Assembly: GCF_036409155.1 (NCBI RefSeq)
Contig: NZ_JAZGLW010000001.1
Location: forward strand, 558,001-622,000
Origin: Mycobacterium sp. 050128
Lineage (GTDB): Bacteria; Actinomycetota; Actinomycetes; Mycobacteriales; Mycobacteriaceae
DNA: 64,000 bases
Direction of reading: 5' to 3'
How positions within the stretch are numbered: position 1 is the stretch's first letter; every line of letters begins with the position of its first letter. Made by a program: the position numbers and the translations under genes. Shown in pieces: positions 8,259 through 17,170 of the stretch. A model generated the notes under the pieces. It was given only the letters and a program-made list of their open reading frames with translations. It had not been told where the DNA came from and did not search any database.

Positions 8259-9671
8259 CTAGCTCCGGATTTGCGGTTTGAGCGCGCGCAGGTTGCGTTC
8301 GCGGACCACGCCCCACCATAGCCCGAGGCCGTAAGCCAGGTCGTCGACGCGCTTGAGCAACAGATAGGTCAGCAGGCCGATCGGCTCGGCGTCGTCGCCG
8401 GTGGTGTCGCGGCGGCGCAGCCAGTCGACCACGCCGTCCATCACGGCGGCCACCACGATGACGCGTCTACAGCGCCTCGACACGACGGCGGCGAGCAACG
8501 CCACGGGCCAGTAGTGCCGGCAGATGGCCGACGCCAGCTGCAGCGCCGCCGACCACAGGCCGCGGGTCGCGATCACCACGACATCGGAGAAAGCGGTATC
8601 GGCGCTGCGCATTGCTTTGGCGATGCGCCGGCCGGTCAGCACGGCGATCACGATCGACGCCAGCTGCGACAGGCTGGTCCCGAGCGCCATCAGGATCCAG
8701 GCCATCAGCGCCCACCCGGAGATCACCACCGGGGCGGTCTTGTCCGGGTGGCGTACCGAGAGCGGGGCCGCCGAACCGCCATAGAATGCCTTGCGCGCAA
8801 GCCAATCCCGCAATTGGGTGCGGTGATCGTGCGCGACCAGCGCGATCGGCTCGTAGCGCAGCCGGGCACCCGCCTCGATCAGTCGCCAGCACAGGTCGAC
8901 GTCCTCCCCGGACTGCATGGTCTCGTCGAACCCGCCGACCTCAGCGAGAGCCGAGCGGCGGCAGATGATCGCCGCGCTGGGCACGTAGGACACCGTGCTG
9001 TGCGGCAACACCGGCGCTTCGCGCTGCCCGAGGTCCAGTGAGGAGTGCACCGCCTCGTACCGGGCGACCACGTTCTCGCTGTGGGCCAGGCCGACGATGC
9101 GGGGCGCCACCAGGGCCACCGTCGGGTCGCAGAAGTGACCGAGGAGAGCTTCCAGCCAGCCTCGGCGCGGCGTCACATCGGAGTCCAGGAACGCGACGAA
9201 GTCGGTGGTGCACGCCGCCAGCCCGGTGTTGCGTGCCGCCGCCGGACCCTTGCTGCGGGGGTGGTGCAACACCTCGATGTCGCAGTGCGTGCCGGCGAAG
9301 TCTTCCTGCTCGATCGGCGACAGCGAGCCGTCGTCCACCACGATCACGCGCAGGCCGCGCAGCGAGTTCATCAAGCGTCGCACACCAGAAACGTTGTCAC
9401 GCACCGGAATTACCACAGTGACGTCGCGATGCGACGGGCCGCCCGCAGGGCGCGGATGGGCGACGGTGGCGTCCAGCAGGGTGCGGGCCAGCTGGGCACT
9501 GACGTCGTCGCGGACCTTCAGCCGGCCATCCGAGAGCATGTCCTGGGCGGCGGGAGCCAGCTTGAGCAGTCGGGTCGGCGAGCCGCCCAGCAAGGCCGAG
9601 CCGTCGCCGAGTACCCGCACGCGGCGATCGACCTGAACGGCGAACCCGTCCGGCAGTCGAGGCGCGGTCAT
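8259..9671 (-). CDS. mftF: Mycofactocin glycosyltransferase MftF
   Basis: A 470-aa GT-A fold, GT2-family enzyme that adds beta-1,4-glucose units to (pre)mycofactocin. Residues about 100-330 hold the glycosyltransferase core, with [21 protein letters not shown], the DSD-type metal site [12 protein letters not shown] and a downstream [11 protein letters not shown] acceptor motif. Two hydrophobic segments near residues 345-430 suggest membrane association. ATG 9671 is preceded by a 73-nt MIRU-like repeat that separates it from mftE. Confidence 0.95.
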   Translation of the reverse strand: MTAPRLPDGFAVQVDRRVRVLGDGSALLGGSPTRLLKLAPAAQDMLSDGRLKVRDDVSAQLARTLLDATVAHPRPAGGPSHRDVTVVIPVRDNVSGVRRLMNSLRGLRVIVVDDGSLSPIEQEDFAGTHCDIEVLHHPRSKGPAAARNTGLAACTTDFVAFLDSDVTPRRGWLEALLGHFCDPTVALVAPRIVGLAHSENVVARYEAVHSSLDLGQREAPVLPHSTVSYVPSAAIICRRSALAEVGGFDETMQSGEDVDLCWRLIEAGARLRYEPIALVAHDHRTQLRDWLARKAFYGGSAAPLSVRHPDKTAPVVISGWALMAWILMALGTSLSQLASIVIAVLTGRRIAKAMRSADTAFSDVVVIATRGLWSAALQLASAICRHYWPVALLAAVVSRRCRRVIVVAAVMDGVVDWLRRRDTTGDDAEPIGLLTYLLLKRVDDLAYGLGLWWGVVRERNLRALKPQIRS

Positions 9672-9744
9672 ATGCGCCGCTCGCCCCCGCCAGCGGGAGG
9701 TGCCCCCACCTCATCGCTCGCGCTCTGCATCGTCGACGGCGCGC
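9672..9744 (+). repeat. MIRU-like intercistronic repeat, copy A (mftE-mftF gap)
   Basis: This 73-nt spacer contains GCCCCCGC-type inverted bits (CCCCCGCCAGCGGGAG), then TGCCCCCACCTCATCGCT and CTCTGCATCGTCGACGGCGCG, which resemble the mycobacterial interspersed repetitive unit class. A related sequence fills the gap at 30991-31075. It stretches exactly from after the mftE stop to before the mftF start, as MIRUs often do inside operons. Confidence 0.6.
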
Positions 9745-10476
9745 TCATGTCAGCATCCCGTCGGGGCCGGGCGTCCAGCGCACGATGCGGCGCACACAAC
9801 CGTCGACCATCTCCGAGAAGATGCGCTTGCCCTCGGCCGCCGTGGCGGTGGTGGGGTCTCCCAACACGCCTACCGGGCTGACCGCCGCCACGCCGCCGGT
9901 GCGCATCGCCGGGAGCAACTCGGGCAGCGGCGCCCGATTCCCGGCGAGCCACCGGTCGGTCAGCACATCGGACGGCGAGATATGCAGCAACACCGATGTT
10001 TCGGTATGGCCGGCATGGGCGTCGCCGCCCGCGGCCGCGCACGGGCACCAGGTGACGTCGCGGCCTTCGCTGCGAAGGGTGGTCACGGCGCGGTGCAATG
10101 CCTCTGTGTTGCCGCCGTGGCCATTGACGAAGACCAGGCGCTGGGCCCAGTCGGCGGCCGACCTGCCGTACTCGACCAGCAGCATCGTCAAGGCGCCGGT
10201 GCCGATGGAGATCGTTCCGGCGAAGCTCTGGTGCTCACCGCTGGCGCCGTAGGAGATAGCCGGCGCCACCCACCAGGCCTGCTCAAGGCTTGCCCGGGCC
10301 CCCCTGGCGACCGCAGTCGCGATGCGGGTGTCGGTATCCAACGGCAGGTGCGGACCATGTTGCTCGGTCGACCCCAGCGGGATCATTATCGACGGCGAGG
10401 TGGGAAATAGCTCGTACGACGTCGCAGCTCCTAATTCGCCGAGTACGGGCACTCGGTGATGGTAGGCCGAATTCAC
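9745..10476 (-). CDS. mftE: Mycofactocin precursor peptide peptidase MftE
   Basis: A creatininase-fold metallopeptidase (243 aa) that cleaves the MftC-modified MftA peptide to release the C-terminal Val-Tyr-derived core (AHDP). Metal-binding motifs of the family are visible: GSTEQHGPHLPLDTD near residues 36-50 and FVNGHGGNTEAL near 115-126, plus DAHAGHTETS near 152. The start is a GTG (10474-10476) without a strong ribosome-binding site. It is separated from mftD by 250 nt, an unusually large gap in this operon. Confidence 0.95.
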   Translation of the reverse strand: MNSAYHHRVPVLGELGAATSYELFPTSPSIMIPLGSTEQHGPHLPLDTDTRIATAVARGARASLEQAWWVAPAISYGASGEHQSFAGTISIGTGALTMLLVEYGRSAADWAQRLVFVNGHGGNTEALHRAVTTLRSEGRDVTWCPCAAAGGDAHAGHTETSVLLHISPSDVLTDRWLAGNRAPLPELLPAMRTGGVAAVSPVGVLGDPTTATAAEGKRIFSEMVDGCVRRIVRWTPGPDGMLT

Positions 10477-10726
10477 CTGGCGTGCACCAATTGTTGAGCG
10501 TTCAAAGTTATTTTTTTTCTGAGCCGTTCATCGGGGCACCGAAATTCGGCTCGTCCGTCACGGTTGCCACGCGCGTATCACAATTTTCGCATACGTCGAT
10601 TTTCGCTGGCAATCCCAAATCCGCCTGAATTCGGCGGCGTCGCGACAAGGTCCGGTGCAGCACCCGAGGGTCTAAATATCGCAAAGCCGCCCAACATGCT
10701 GCAGATTAACTCGGCCGGCGCCGAGG
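10477..10726. other. 250-nt gap between mftD and mftE
   Basis: No protein-like frame is seen. The stretch is less G+C-rich than its surroundings and contains a run of eight T at about 10510-10518 and several AT-rich patches. It could carry an internal promoter for mftEFG; no clear -10/-35 pair was identified. Confidence 0.4.
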
Positions 10727-11908
10727 TTAGGCCGGCGCAACGCCGAGCGCGCGGGTGAACCCGTCCGGCACCAGAATGTCGTCCGGGCGCAAGTCGTGGA
10801 CCGAGGCATGCCCGAGGCCCATGAGCGCCGAGTCGATACCCCCGCGCAGGACGTCGAGCACGTTCTCGACGCCGGCTTGACCGTTCGCGGCGAGGCCCCA
10901 CAGATAGGCGCGGCCGATCATCACCGCCCGCGCTCCCAAGGCCACGGCCTTCACCACGTCGCTGCCACGGCGGATGCCGCCGTCCAGCAACACCTCGACC
11001 TGGTCGCCGACCGCGGCCACCACCGGGGGCAACGCCCGGATGGACGCTGGCGTCCCGTCCAGGTTGTTGCCGCCGTGGTTGGACACCGATATCGCCGAAA
11101 CACCAGCATTCACAGCTCTTTTCGCGTCATCGACACGCATGACGCCCTTGAGCATGAACGGCCCGCCCCACAGCTCGCGCAGCCAGGCGATGTCCTCCCA
11201 CGTCGGCGGGGGGGTGCCCATCCACTCGCCGTAGGCCTGGAAGAACGGCGGACCTGCCTCGCCGCGCGCCGCCTGGTTCGGCACCGACAAGGTCGGCGGA
11301 CGCATGGTCTTCGCCCATTTCAGGAACCACCGGGGCTTAAAGGCCGCCTCCGGCGACAACCGCAGAATGGTCCGCAGGTTCATTTCTTCGGGAATCTTCG
11401 GACTGCCCCAGTCGCGCCCATGTGAGAAGGACCAGTCGGTGGTGACGATCAAACCGACCGCACCGGCCGCGCGCGCCCGCTCCACCCGGTCGGCGATCGC
11501 GTCGCGCCCGCCCAGCCAGTACACCTGGAAGAACAGTTTGGAGTTTGCCGCGATCACTTCCTCGATCGGCTTGCTGGCGAACGAGGACAGACCCATCGCC
11601 GTTCCCCGTGCCGCCGCGGCCCGCGCGACGGCCACCTCACCTTCCGGGTCGACCGCCTGAACGCCGGTCGGCGAAATCAGCACGGGCATGGAAATATCTT
11701 GTCCCATAACGGTTGTCGACAACTCACGCTTTTCCTGCGCGCCTACCACATGCGGCGCGAATCCGAGTTCTCCAAAAGCGTTGACATTGTCGGAGACCGT
11801 AATTCCATTTTCGCTGGCCGCAACAAGGGCCGAATAAACGGATTTCGGCAGCCGGCGCTTTGCGCGCTGCTGAGCGATGGCGACGGTTTCAAACCACTCG
11901 TCGGCCAC
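10727..11908 (-). CDS. mftD: Pre-mycofactocin synthase MftD
   Basis: An FMN-dependent alpha-hydroxyacid-oxidase-fold enzyme (393 aa) that oxidatively deaminates AHDP to pre-mycofactocin, the redox-active core. Family features: ISPTGVQAVDPEGEVAVARAA for FMN binding near residues 75-100, the catalytic stretch ISVSNHGGNNLDG near 270-282, and the FMN phosphate motif LDGGIRRGSDVVKAVALGA near 310-330. The ATG start lies 2 nt after the mftC stop. Length agrees with orthologues. Confidence 0.95.
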   Translation of the reverse strand: MADEWFETVAIAQQRAKRRLPKSVYSALVAASENGITVSDNVNAFGELGFAPHVVGAQEKRELSTTVMGQDISMPVLISPTGVQAVDPEGEVAVARAAAARGTAMGLSSFASKPIEEVIAANSKLFFQVYWLGGRDAIADRVERARAAGAVGLIVTTDWSFSHGRDWGSPKIPEEMNLRTILRLSPEAAFKPRWFLKWAKTMRPPTLSVPNQAARGEAGPPFFQAYGEWMGTPPPTWEDIAWLRELWGGPFMLKGVMRVDDAKRAVNAGVSAISVSNHGGNNLDGTPASIRALPPVVAAVGDQVEVLLDGGIRRGSDVVKAVALGARAVMIGRAYLWGLAANGQAGVENVLDVLRGGIDSALMGLGHASVHDLRPDDILVPDGFTRALGVAPA

Positions 11909-11910
11909 GA

Positions 11911-13104
11911 CTAGACCGGGCTTTCGTTACACAGCCGCGCCGGCGGTTGCTGCGGCGGCCGCACCGACAGCGTCAGCGGCACCGGCTGGCGAACCTTCTG
12001 GCCGCGCGAGTGGTCGGCACGCGGGCGCGGAGTCTCCCGTTCCCGGGCCAGTGCCGACTGGCTGTGCCCCTGGACGCATTCGGGATCCGGCCCGTCCATT
12101 GGCAGGCCGGTGAAGAACTTGGCCGCCATGCAACCGCCACGGCAGCTGTCGTAGTGCCCGCAACTTCCGCAGGCGCCCGCCGATTGGGGCTCGCGCAGCT
12201 CACGAAACAGCGGAGCGTTCTTCCAGACGTTGTCAAAACCGCCGTCGGACAAAACGTTTCCGGCCAGAAAGCGGTCGTGGATGGCGAACGGGCAGGCGTA
12301 CACGTCGCCCACCGGGTCGATCAGGCACACCACTCGACCGGCTCCACACATATTCAAGCCGGACAGCGCGCCGGAGGCGCCGAGCGGGGCGAGATGGAAG
12401 AAGGAGTCGCCGGTGAGCACCCGCTCCCCCTTGGCGACCAGCCAGTCGTAGAGCTGAACCTGCTGGGCCGCGGTGGGGTGTAGGTCTTCCCAGACATCCG
12501 CGCCACGCCCCGAGGGCCGCAGCCGAGTGATCCGCAGCGTGGCGCCGTACTGGCTTGCCAGGGCGGCGAATTCGTCGAGCTGGTCGACGTTGTGGCGGGT
12601 GACCACGACAGAGATCTTGGCATCTTTGAAGCCGGCCGTGGCCAGGTTCTCCAGCGCACGCACCGCCATCGCGAAGGACCCCGGCCCGCGGACGGCATCG
12701 TTGACCTCGGCGGTGGCGCCGTCCAGTGAGATCTGGACATCGACGTAATCGCTGGCCGCCAGTCGCTCGGCAACCGCCGGCGTGATGCGGACCCCGTTGG
12801 TCGAGAACTTCACCCCGACGTGGTGCGCGGTGGCGTAGTCGACGAGCTCCCAAAAGTCCTGGCGCACAGTCGGTTCCCCGCCACCGATGTTGACGTAGAA
12901 AACCTGCATGCGTTCCAGCTCGTCGATGATGTCCATGCACTGTCGGGTGGACAGTTCGCGTGGATCGCGCTTACCCGACGAGGAAAGGCAGTGCACGCAG
13001 GCCAGGTTGCAGGCGTACGTGAGTTCCCATGTCAGGCAGATGGGCGCGTCCAGCCCGTGCTCGAATTGCTCGACGAGGCGGGGTACCGGGGCAGCTGTTG
13101 TCAT
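11911..13104 (-). CDS. mftC: Mycofactocin radical SAM maturase MftC
   Basis: A 397-aa radical SAM/SPASM enzyme that decarboxylates and cyclises the C-terminal Val-Tyr of MftA. The radical SAM Cys motif is CNLACVHC (C-x3-C-x2-C) near residues 31-38, IGGGEPTVR follows near 74, and the C-terminal SPASM region contains CGAGRVVCLIDPVGDVYACPF and CGSCGHYDSCRGGC for two auxiliary Fe-S clusters. ATG 13104 overlaps the mftB stop (ATGA); an upstream in-frame extension only runs through mftB in another frame. The region after residue 340 is Arg/Pro-rich. Confidence 0.96.
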   Translation of the reverse strand: MTTAAPVPRLVEQFEHGLDAPICLTWELTYACNLACVHCLSSSGKRDPRELSTRQCMDIIDELERMQVFYVNIGGGEPTVRQDFWELVDYATAHHVGVKFSTNGVRITPAVAERLAASDYVDVQISLDGATAEVNDAVRGPGSFAMAVRALENLATAGFKDAKISVVVTRHNVDQLDEFAALASQYGATLRITRLRPSGRGADVWEDLHPTAAQQVQLYDWLVAKGERVLTGDSFFHLAPLGASGALSGLNMCGAGRVVCLIDPVGDVYACPFAIHDRFLAGNVLSDGGFDNVWKNAPLFRELREPQSAGACGSCGHYDSCRGGCMAAKFFTGLPMDGPDPECVQGHSQSALARERETPRPRADHSRGQKVRQPVPLTLSVRPPQQPPARLCNESPV

Positions 13105-13430
13105 TGATGGTCCTCCTGGGGCACCAGCATGCGGGAATCGACCAGCACACCCAACGCGTGCAGGTACGGCCCCTGCTCTGAGTCGTCGACTCCCTCGGCC
13201 CGCAGGGCGGACCGGACGTCGGGATGGTCGGCCAGCGACTGCACCACCGCAAGAATGGTGCGGTTCTTCAGAAACGAAAGCTTGCGGGTGCCGAAGTGAT
13301 AAAGCAGGGCGCCAAACGGTTCCGGACGAACCGCGACCTGCGGGTGCAATCGCCAACCGCGATCAGGGTCGAACCGGCTTTCGGTCGGTCGAGCCTGCGC
13401 GGGCGCAGGCACGGTCAGTAGACCCCGCAC
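13101..13430 (-). CDS. mftB: Mycofactocin precursor-peptide chaperone MftB
   Basis: A small RiPP recognition element protein (PqqD-like, about 109 aa from the ATG at 13430) that binds MftA and presents it to MftC. The winged-helix-like body covers [19 protein letters not shown] and [20 protein letters not shown]. It overlaps mftA by 16 nt at its start and mftC by 4 nt at its end. A downstream GTG could also serve as start because the first dozen residues are not conserved-looking. Confidence 0.93.
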   Translation of the reverse strand: MRGLLTVPAPAQARPTESRFDPDRGWRLHPQVAVRPEPFGALLYHFGTRKLSFLKNRTILAVVQSLADHPDVRSALRAEGVDDSEQGPYLHALGVLVDSRMLVPQEDHQ

Positions 13431-13504
13431 ATTCCGTCGATGGACACCTCTTCAACCAGAGTCTCGGTGACGAGCTCGGCGTCGGTTTCGATCTCGCGAT
13501 CCAT
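13415..13504 (-). CDS. mftA: Mycofactocin precursor peptide MftA
   Basis: A 29-residue ribosomal precursor peptide. It begins [15 protein letters not shown], and ends with the invariant IDGMCGVY; the last two residues, Val-Tyr, become the mycofactocin core. A ribosome-binding site AGGAGAGG lies 8 nt before the ATG at 13502-13504. It is the first gene of the minus-strand mft operon and overlaps mftB. Identification is certain from C-terminus and neighbours. Confidence 0.97.
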   Translation of the reverse strand: MDREIETDAELVTETLVEEVSIDGMCGVY

Positions 13505-13540
13505 ATGAATTGCCTCTCCTACGGTCTCGACAACGAAGGT

Positions 13541-13557
13541 CGATCTTGTCACAATCG
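13541..13557. promoter_or_regulatory. Candidate MftR operator between mftA and mftR
   Basis: The 98-nt divergent spacer contains an imperfect 17-nt palindrome of form CGAT-n2-TG-n-CA-n2-ATCG centred at 13549. TetR-type MftR would be expected to bind here and control both mftA and itself. The match is imperfect and no binding data can be seen in sequence. Confidence 0.3.
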
Positions 13558-13602
13558 TCGTCAGAATATGGCATCGAGTGCCGAAATGGAAGGGCGGGTC
13601 TG

Positions 13603-14199
13603 ATGCATCCGCAGGCGCGGGTCGGTCGGCGCCGCTCGACGACGCCGGACCACATCACCGACGTCGCCATCGCGTTGTTCAGCTCGCGGGGATTCGCCGC
13701 GGTGAGTGTCGACGACGTCGCGCAGGCCGCCGGGATCTCGCGCCGCACACTGTTCCGCTACTACGCCTCCAAGAACGCCATCCTCTGGGGTGACTTCGAC
13801 AGCCACCTCGCACATCTTCGCGAGCTGCTCGACACCGTCGGTCCGCGAGTTCCGCTGGGCGAGGCACTGCGGGCAGCACTGCTGGCGTTCAACACCTTTG
13901 ACGACTCCGAGACCGTCCAGCACCGTCAGCGGATGCGGGTCATCCTGCAAACCGCCGAACTGCAGGCGTATTCGATGACGATGTACGCCGGCTGGCGCGA
14001 CGTGATCGCGGCGTTCGTCGCCCGGCGCTCGGGCGCCAAGACGACCGACTTGACGCCGCAGACCGTCGCGTGGACGCTGCTCGGGGTCGCGCTCTCGGCC
14101 TACGAGCATTGGCTGCGCGACGAGTCCGTTACGTTGCAGGCCGCACTCGGCAATGCCTTCGACGTCGTCGGTCCCGGGCTCGACAAGCTGAAACCATGA
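13603..14199 (+). CDS. mftR: Mycofactocin operon regulator MftR (TetR family)
   Basis: A 198-aa TetR regulator. The HTH lies at residues about 20-62 ([22 protein letters not shown]), followed by an all-helical sensor domain. MftR of M. smegmatis is reported to be an acyl-CoA-responsive repressor of the mft operon. ATG 13603 is favoured by GGAAGGGCGGG upstream and by loss of protein character before it. Divergent from mftA, and overlapping the following DUF2332 gene by ATGA, so both are probably co-transcribed. Confidence 0.93.
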   Translation: MHPQARVGRRRSTTPDHITDVAIALFSSRGFAAVSVDDVAQAAGISRRTLFRYYASKNAILWGDFDSHLAHLRELLDTVGPRVPLGEALRAALLAFNTFDDSETVQHRQRMRVILQTAELQAYSMTMYAGWRDVIAAFVARRSGAKTTDLTPQTVAWTLLGVALSAYEHWLRDESVTLQAALGNAFDVVGPGLDKLKP

Positions 14200-15248
14200 C
14201 CGCCGACAGCGAGCACCTGCTGCACACCCTGCGGTCGCAGGGGCGATTCTGCGGTGCGTCGGGATCCAAGATGTACGACGAACTGTTCGAGCTGGTGGCC
14301 TCCGACGTCGAAACCGGCGGGATCTTCGCGGCGATCCTGACCGGCCACGAGGACGACCCGTCGCGCGAGGCGGTACCGCTGCGACTGCTGGGCGGCCTGC
14401 ACCGGTTGGTGCTCGACGGCCGGGCTGAGGTGTTGCGCCAGTGGTATCCCAGCACCGGCGGCAGCTGGGACGCCGGCAGCGCGTGGCCCGAGATCAAGCT
14501 CGCCGCGGCGGCCCATGCCGAGTCGCTGCGTACGGCGCTGGGGCAGCCACCGCAAACCAATGAGGTGGGCCGATCCGCCGCGCTGATCGGTGCGCTGCTG
14601 CGTATCAATCACGAAACCGATTTCCCGATAAGACTTTTCGAGATCGGATCGAGTGCCGGATTGAACCTGCGGGCCGACCGATACCACTACCGCTACGACG
14701 GCGGGCAGTGGGGACCGATCGACTCACCGGTGATCATCGACGACGCATGGCAGGGCCGGGTGCCGCCGGCCGGTTCGGTGCGGATCGTCGAACGCCGGGG
14801 CTACGACATCGCGCCGGTGGACGTCACCGGCACCGAAGGCGAGATGACCGCGCTGAGCTACGTCTGGCCCGACCAGGCCGCCCGGCTGGAGCGGCTGCGT
14901 GGCGCCATCGCGGTCGCCCGCACGGTGCCCGCACTCCTGGTGCGACAGAGCGCCGGCACCGCCGTGGGCGACCTGACACTGGCCGACGGCGCATTGACGG
15001 TGCTGTGGCATTCGATCACGTGGCAGTACCTGTCGCAGGACGAACGCGACGCCGTGCGCAATGGGGTCAACTCGCTCGGCGACCGCGCCGACGCCTCAGC
15101 GCCGTTCGCGCATCTGACGATGGAACCCGAGCGCAACGGCCCGGGCGGTCCGCTCAAATTCCTGGTGCGCGTTCATCGCTGGCCCGGCGGCGAGGATGTG
15201 GTGCTGGGTGAATGCCATCCGCACGGCCCACCGGTGAACTGGCGATAG
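14196..15248 (+). CDS. DUF2332 family protein
   Basis: A 350-aa cytoplasmic protein of unknown function; the same family follows the mftR gene in M. tuberculosis (Rv0690c). Visible landmarks are [16 protein letters not shown] at the N-terminus, an [18 protein letters not shown] segment near residues 147-165 that recalls a methyltransferase-type glycine-rich loop, and [13 protein letters not shown] near 268. No signal peptide or membrane segment. The ATGA overlap with mftR suggests a shared transcript, but a role in mycofactocin biology is only inferred. Confidence 0.85.
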   Translation: MTADSEHLLHTLRSQGRFCGASGSKMYDELFELVASDVETGGIFAAILTGHEDDPSREAVPLRLLGGLHRLVLDGRAEVLRQWYPSTGGSWDAGSAWPEIKLAAAAHAESLRTALGQPPQTNEVGRSAALIGALLRINHETDFPIRLFEIGSSAGLNLRADRYHYRYDGGQWGPIDSPVIIDDAWQGRVPPAGSVRIVERRGYDIAPVDVTGTEGEMTALSYVWPDQAARLERLRGAIAVARTVPALLVRQSAGTAVGDLTLADGALTVLWHSITWQYLSQDERDAVRNGVNSLGDRADASAPFAHLTMEPERNGPGGPLKFLVRVHRWPGGEDVVLGECHPHGPPVNWR

Positions 15249-15313
15249 CCACGATCAGAAAAATATTGCCCTCAACGCGTCGGAGTTCGCGGTGCCCCGG
15301 CGACGATAAGGGT

Positions 15314-15835
15314 GTGAGCGCCGAACCGGATCACCAATCCGACGCTCGACGCGCGCTTTTGGCGCTCTACGACGAGGCGTTGCCGGTGATCTACGGGTAC
15401 TTCGTCCGACGCTGCGGCGAACGTGCCGCGGCCGAGGACCTGACGTCGGAGACCTTCCTCGCGGCGATGGACGCCGCGCGTCGGGCAGCGCCGCCGCCGA
15501 TCTCGGTTGCCTGGTTGCTCGGTGTGGCGCGACACAAACTGGCCGACCACTATCGCCGCGGTCAGGACCGGCTCAGCGTGCCGATGGCCGAGCTACCGGA
15601 ACCCGTCGACACCGCCGACGACTGGGACGCCGAGCTGGATCGCATGGTCGCCGAAGCCGTGCTGGCCCGGCTGACCGAGCCGCACCGCACGGTGCTGGTG
15701 CTGCGCTACATGGACGACTGCAGCGTCGGCGAATGCGCCGAGCTGATCGGGCGCACGGTGCATGCCACCGAAGCGTTGCTGGTCCGGGCACGCCGCGCAT
15801 TCAAGAAGCAGTACCCGGAAGGAGGCACGTCATGA
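15314..15835 (+). CDS. ECF-type RNA polymerase sigma factor
   Basis: A 173-aa sigma-70 family ECF factor. Region 2 lies at residues about 15-80 (YGYFVRRCGERAAAEDLTSETFLAAM, WLLGVARHKLADHYRR) and region 4 near 108-165 (LTEPHRTVLVLRYMDDCSVGECAELIGRT). GTG 15314 is used; the open frame before it is not sigma-like. The stop overlaps the ATG of the VOC gene (ATGA), so the sigma factor and VOC protein are coupled. No anti-sigma gene is recognised, and the VOC partner sits where one would be expected. Confidence 0.92.
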   Translation: MSAEPDHQSDARRALLALYDEALPVIYGYFVRRCGERAAAEDLTSETFLAAMDAARRAAPPPISVAWLLGVARHKLADHYRRGQDRLSVPMAELPEPVDTADDWDAELDRMVAEAVLARLTEPHRTVLVLRYMDDCSVGECAELIGRTVHATEALLVRARRAFKKQYPEGGTS

Positions 15836-17097
15836 ACCGCAGCGACCCACTGCGCGTGCTGCGCACCGATGACCTTCCGGTTCAACCCGATCCGGCTTTT
15901 GCCGCGCGGCTGCGCCGGCAACTGGAATCCGCACTGTCGCTACCCGAAGGAGTTGTCATGAGCGCCACCACGACTGCCCTTGCCGACCTGGCCGCACCCG
16001 TTGCGCCGCGGGCGCCGCGGCCGGCGGCATTGCCCTACCTCAGCGTGGCGAACGCACGCGCGGCCATCGACTGGTACGCCGACGCATTCGGCGCCGTGGT
16101 CGTCGGCGACCCAATCGTGATGGACGACGGGCGCATCGGGCACGCCGAGATCGCGATCGGCGACGGCGTGCTGTACCTGGCTGACGAATATCCCGAGCTC
16201 GGCCTGAAAGCACCTGCAGCGAAAGCGGTTTCGGTCAGCCTGATGTTGCACGTCGCCGACACCGATGCCGCCCTGCAGCAGGCGCGCAACCACGGCGCGA
16301 CCGTCGAGCGGGAGATCTACCAGAATCACGGTTCCCGCAACGCCACTATCGTCGACCCATTCGGGCACCGCTGGATGTTGTCCGGGCCGACCGTCGCGCC
16401 GGTTTCGGGCATCGCGCACGGCGACATCGGATACATCTCGGTGTGGACTCCGGATGCCGATCGCGCGGCGGCCTTCTACGGGCACGTCCTGGGCTGGACA
16501 TACGACCCCGCGTCACACCGGGTGACCAATACCGACCTGCCGACCGGCATCTTCGCCACCGACGAACCCGCCACCTTGTTCTGCTGCTACGCCGTCGACG
16601 ACGTCCGGGCCGCCCGCATCGCGATAGCCGAAGCCGGCGGTGTTCCCGGCGAAATCCGGGACACCGAGTACGGCGTAGTACTCGACGCCACCGACCCACA
16701 AGGCATGGCCTTCGCGGTGCACCAACCCATCGCTGGCCGAAAGCGGCCGGAAATCAACGGTTCTGGGCCCGGTGAACTGTCCTATGTCACCTACCAGGTG
16801 CCGGATTCGGCCGCGTTCCGCGACTTCTATGGGCGGCTGCTGCGTTGGACCTTCGAGCCGGGCCACATCTCCGACGGCTGGCAGGTGGTGGACACGCATC
16901 CGATGGCCGGCGCCGCCGGTGGCAGTGCGCGTCCCACCATCGTGCCGATGTGGACGGTGGCCGACATCGACGTGGCGGTCGCGCGGGTCCGCGAAGCCGG
17001 CGGCACCGTGCGCGACGAGCCGACCCGCCAGCCCTACGGCATCAGCGCCGAGTGCACCGACGATCAGGGCGCACGGTTCTACCTGGGCGAATTCTGA
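15832..17097 (+). CDS. Triple-domain VOC (glyoxalase/bleomycin-resistance fold) protein
   Basis: A 421-aa protein with three vicinal-oxygen-chelate units, at about residues 66-185, 195-300 and 312-421. Repeating features are GRIGHAEIAIGDGVLYL in unit 1, GYISVWTPDADRAAAFYGHVLGW in outline for unit 2 and YQVPDSAAFRDFYGRLLRW for unit 3. An N-terminal 42-residue segment (DPLRVLRTDDLPVQPDPAF, then a basic helix) precedes a second in-frame ATG at 15958 that has its own AAGGAG at 5 nt. Both starts have good ribosome-binding sites, so two forms may be made. Substrate unknown. Confidence 0.88.
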   Translation: MNRSDPLRVLRTDDLPVQPDPAFAARLRRQLESALSLPEGVVMSATTTALADLAAPVAPRAPRPAALPYLSVANARAAIDWYADAFGAVVVGDPIVMDDGRIGHAEIAIGDGVLYLADEYPELGLKAPAAKAVSVSLMLHVADTDAALQQARNHGATVEREIYQNHGSRNATIVDPFGHRWMLSGPTVAPVSGIAHGDIGYISVWTPDADRAAAFYGHVLGWTYDPASHRVTNTDLPTGIFATDEPATLFCCYAVDDVRAARIAIAEAGGVPGEIRDTEYGVVLDATDPQGMAFAVHQPIAGRKRPEINGSGPGELSYVTYQVPDSAAFRDFYGRLLRWTFEPGHISDGWQVVDTHPMAGAAGGSARPTIVPMWTVADIDVAVARVREAGGTVRDEPTRQPYGISAECTDDQGARFYLGEF

Positions 17098-17170
17098 GGC
17101 GACAGCATTTCGCGGGGGAACTCGGGGCGGTAACCCCAAACCGCTTGCCTCCCTGATGTTCTGCGGAGGT

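Noticed and set aside
8251..8319. Longer MftG from ATG 8319
   Set aside because: It would overlap mftF by about 60 nt and add residues not seen in orthologues; TTG 8250 fits spacing and family length.
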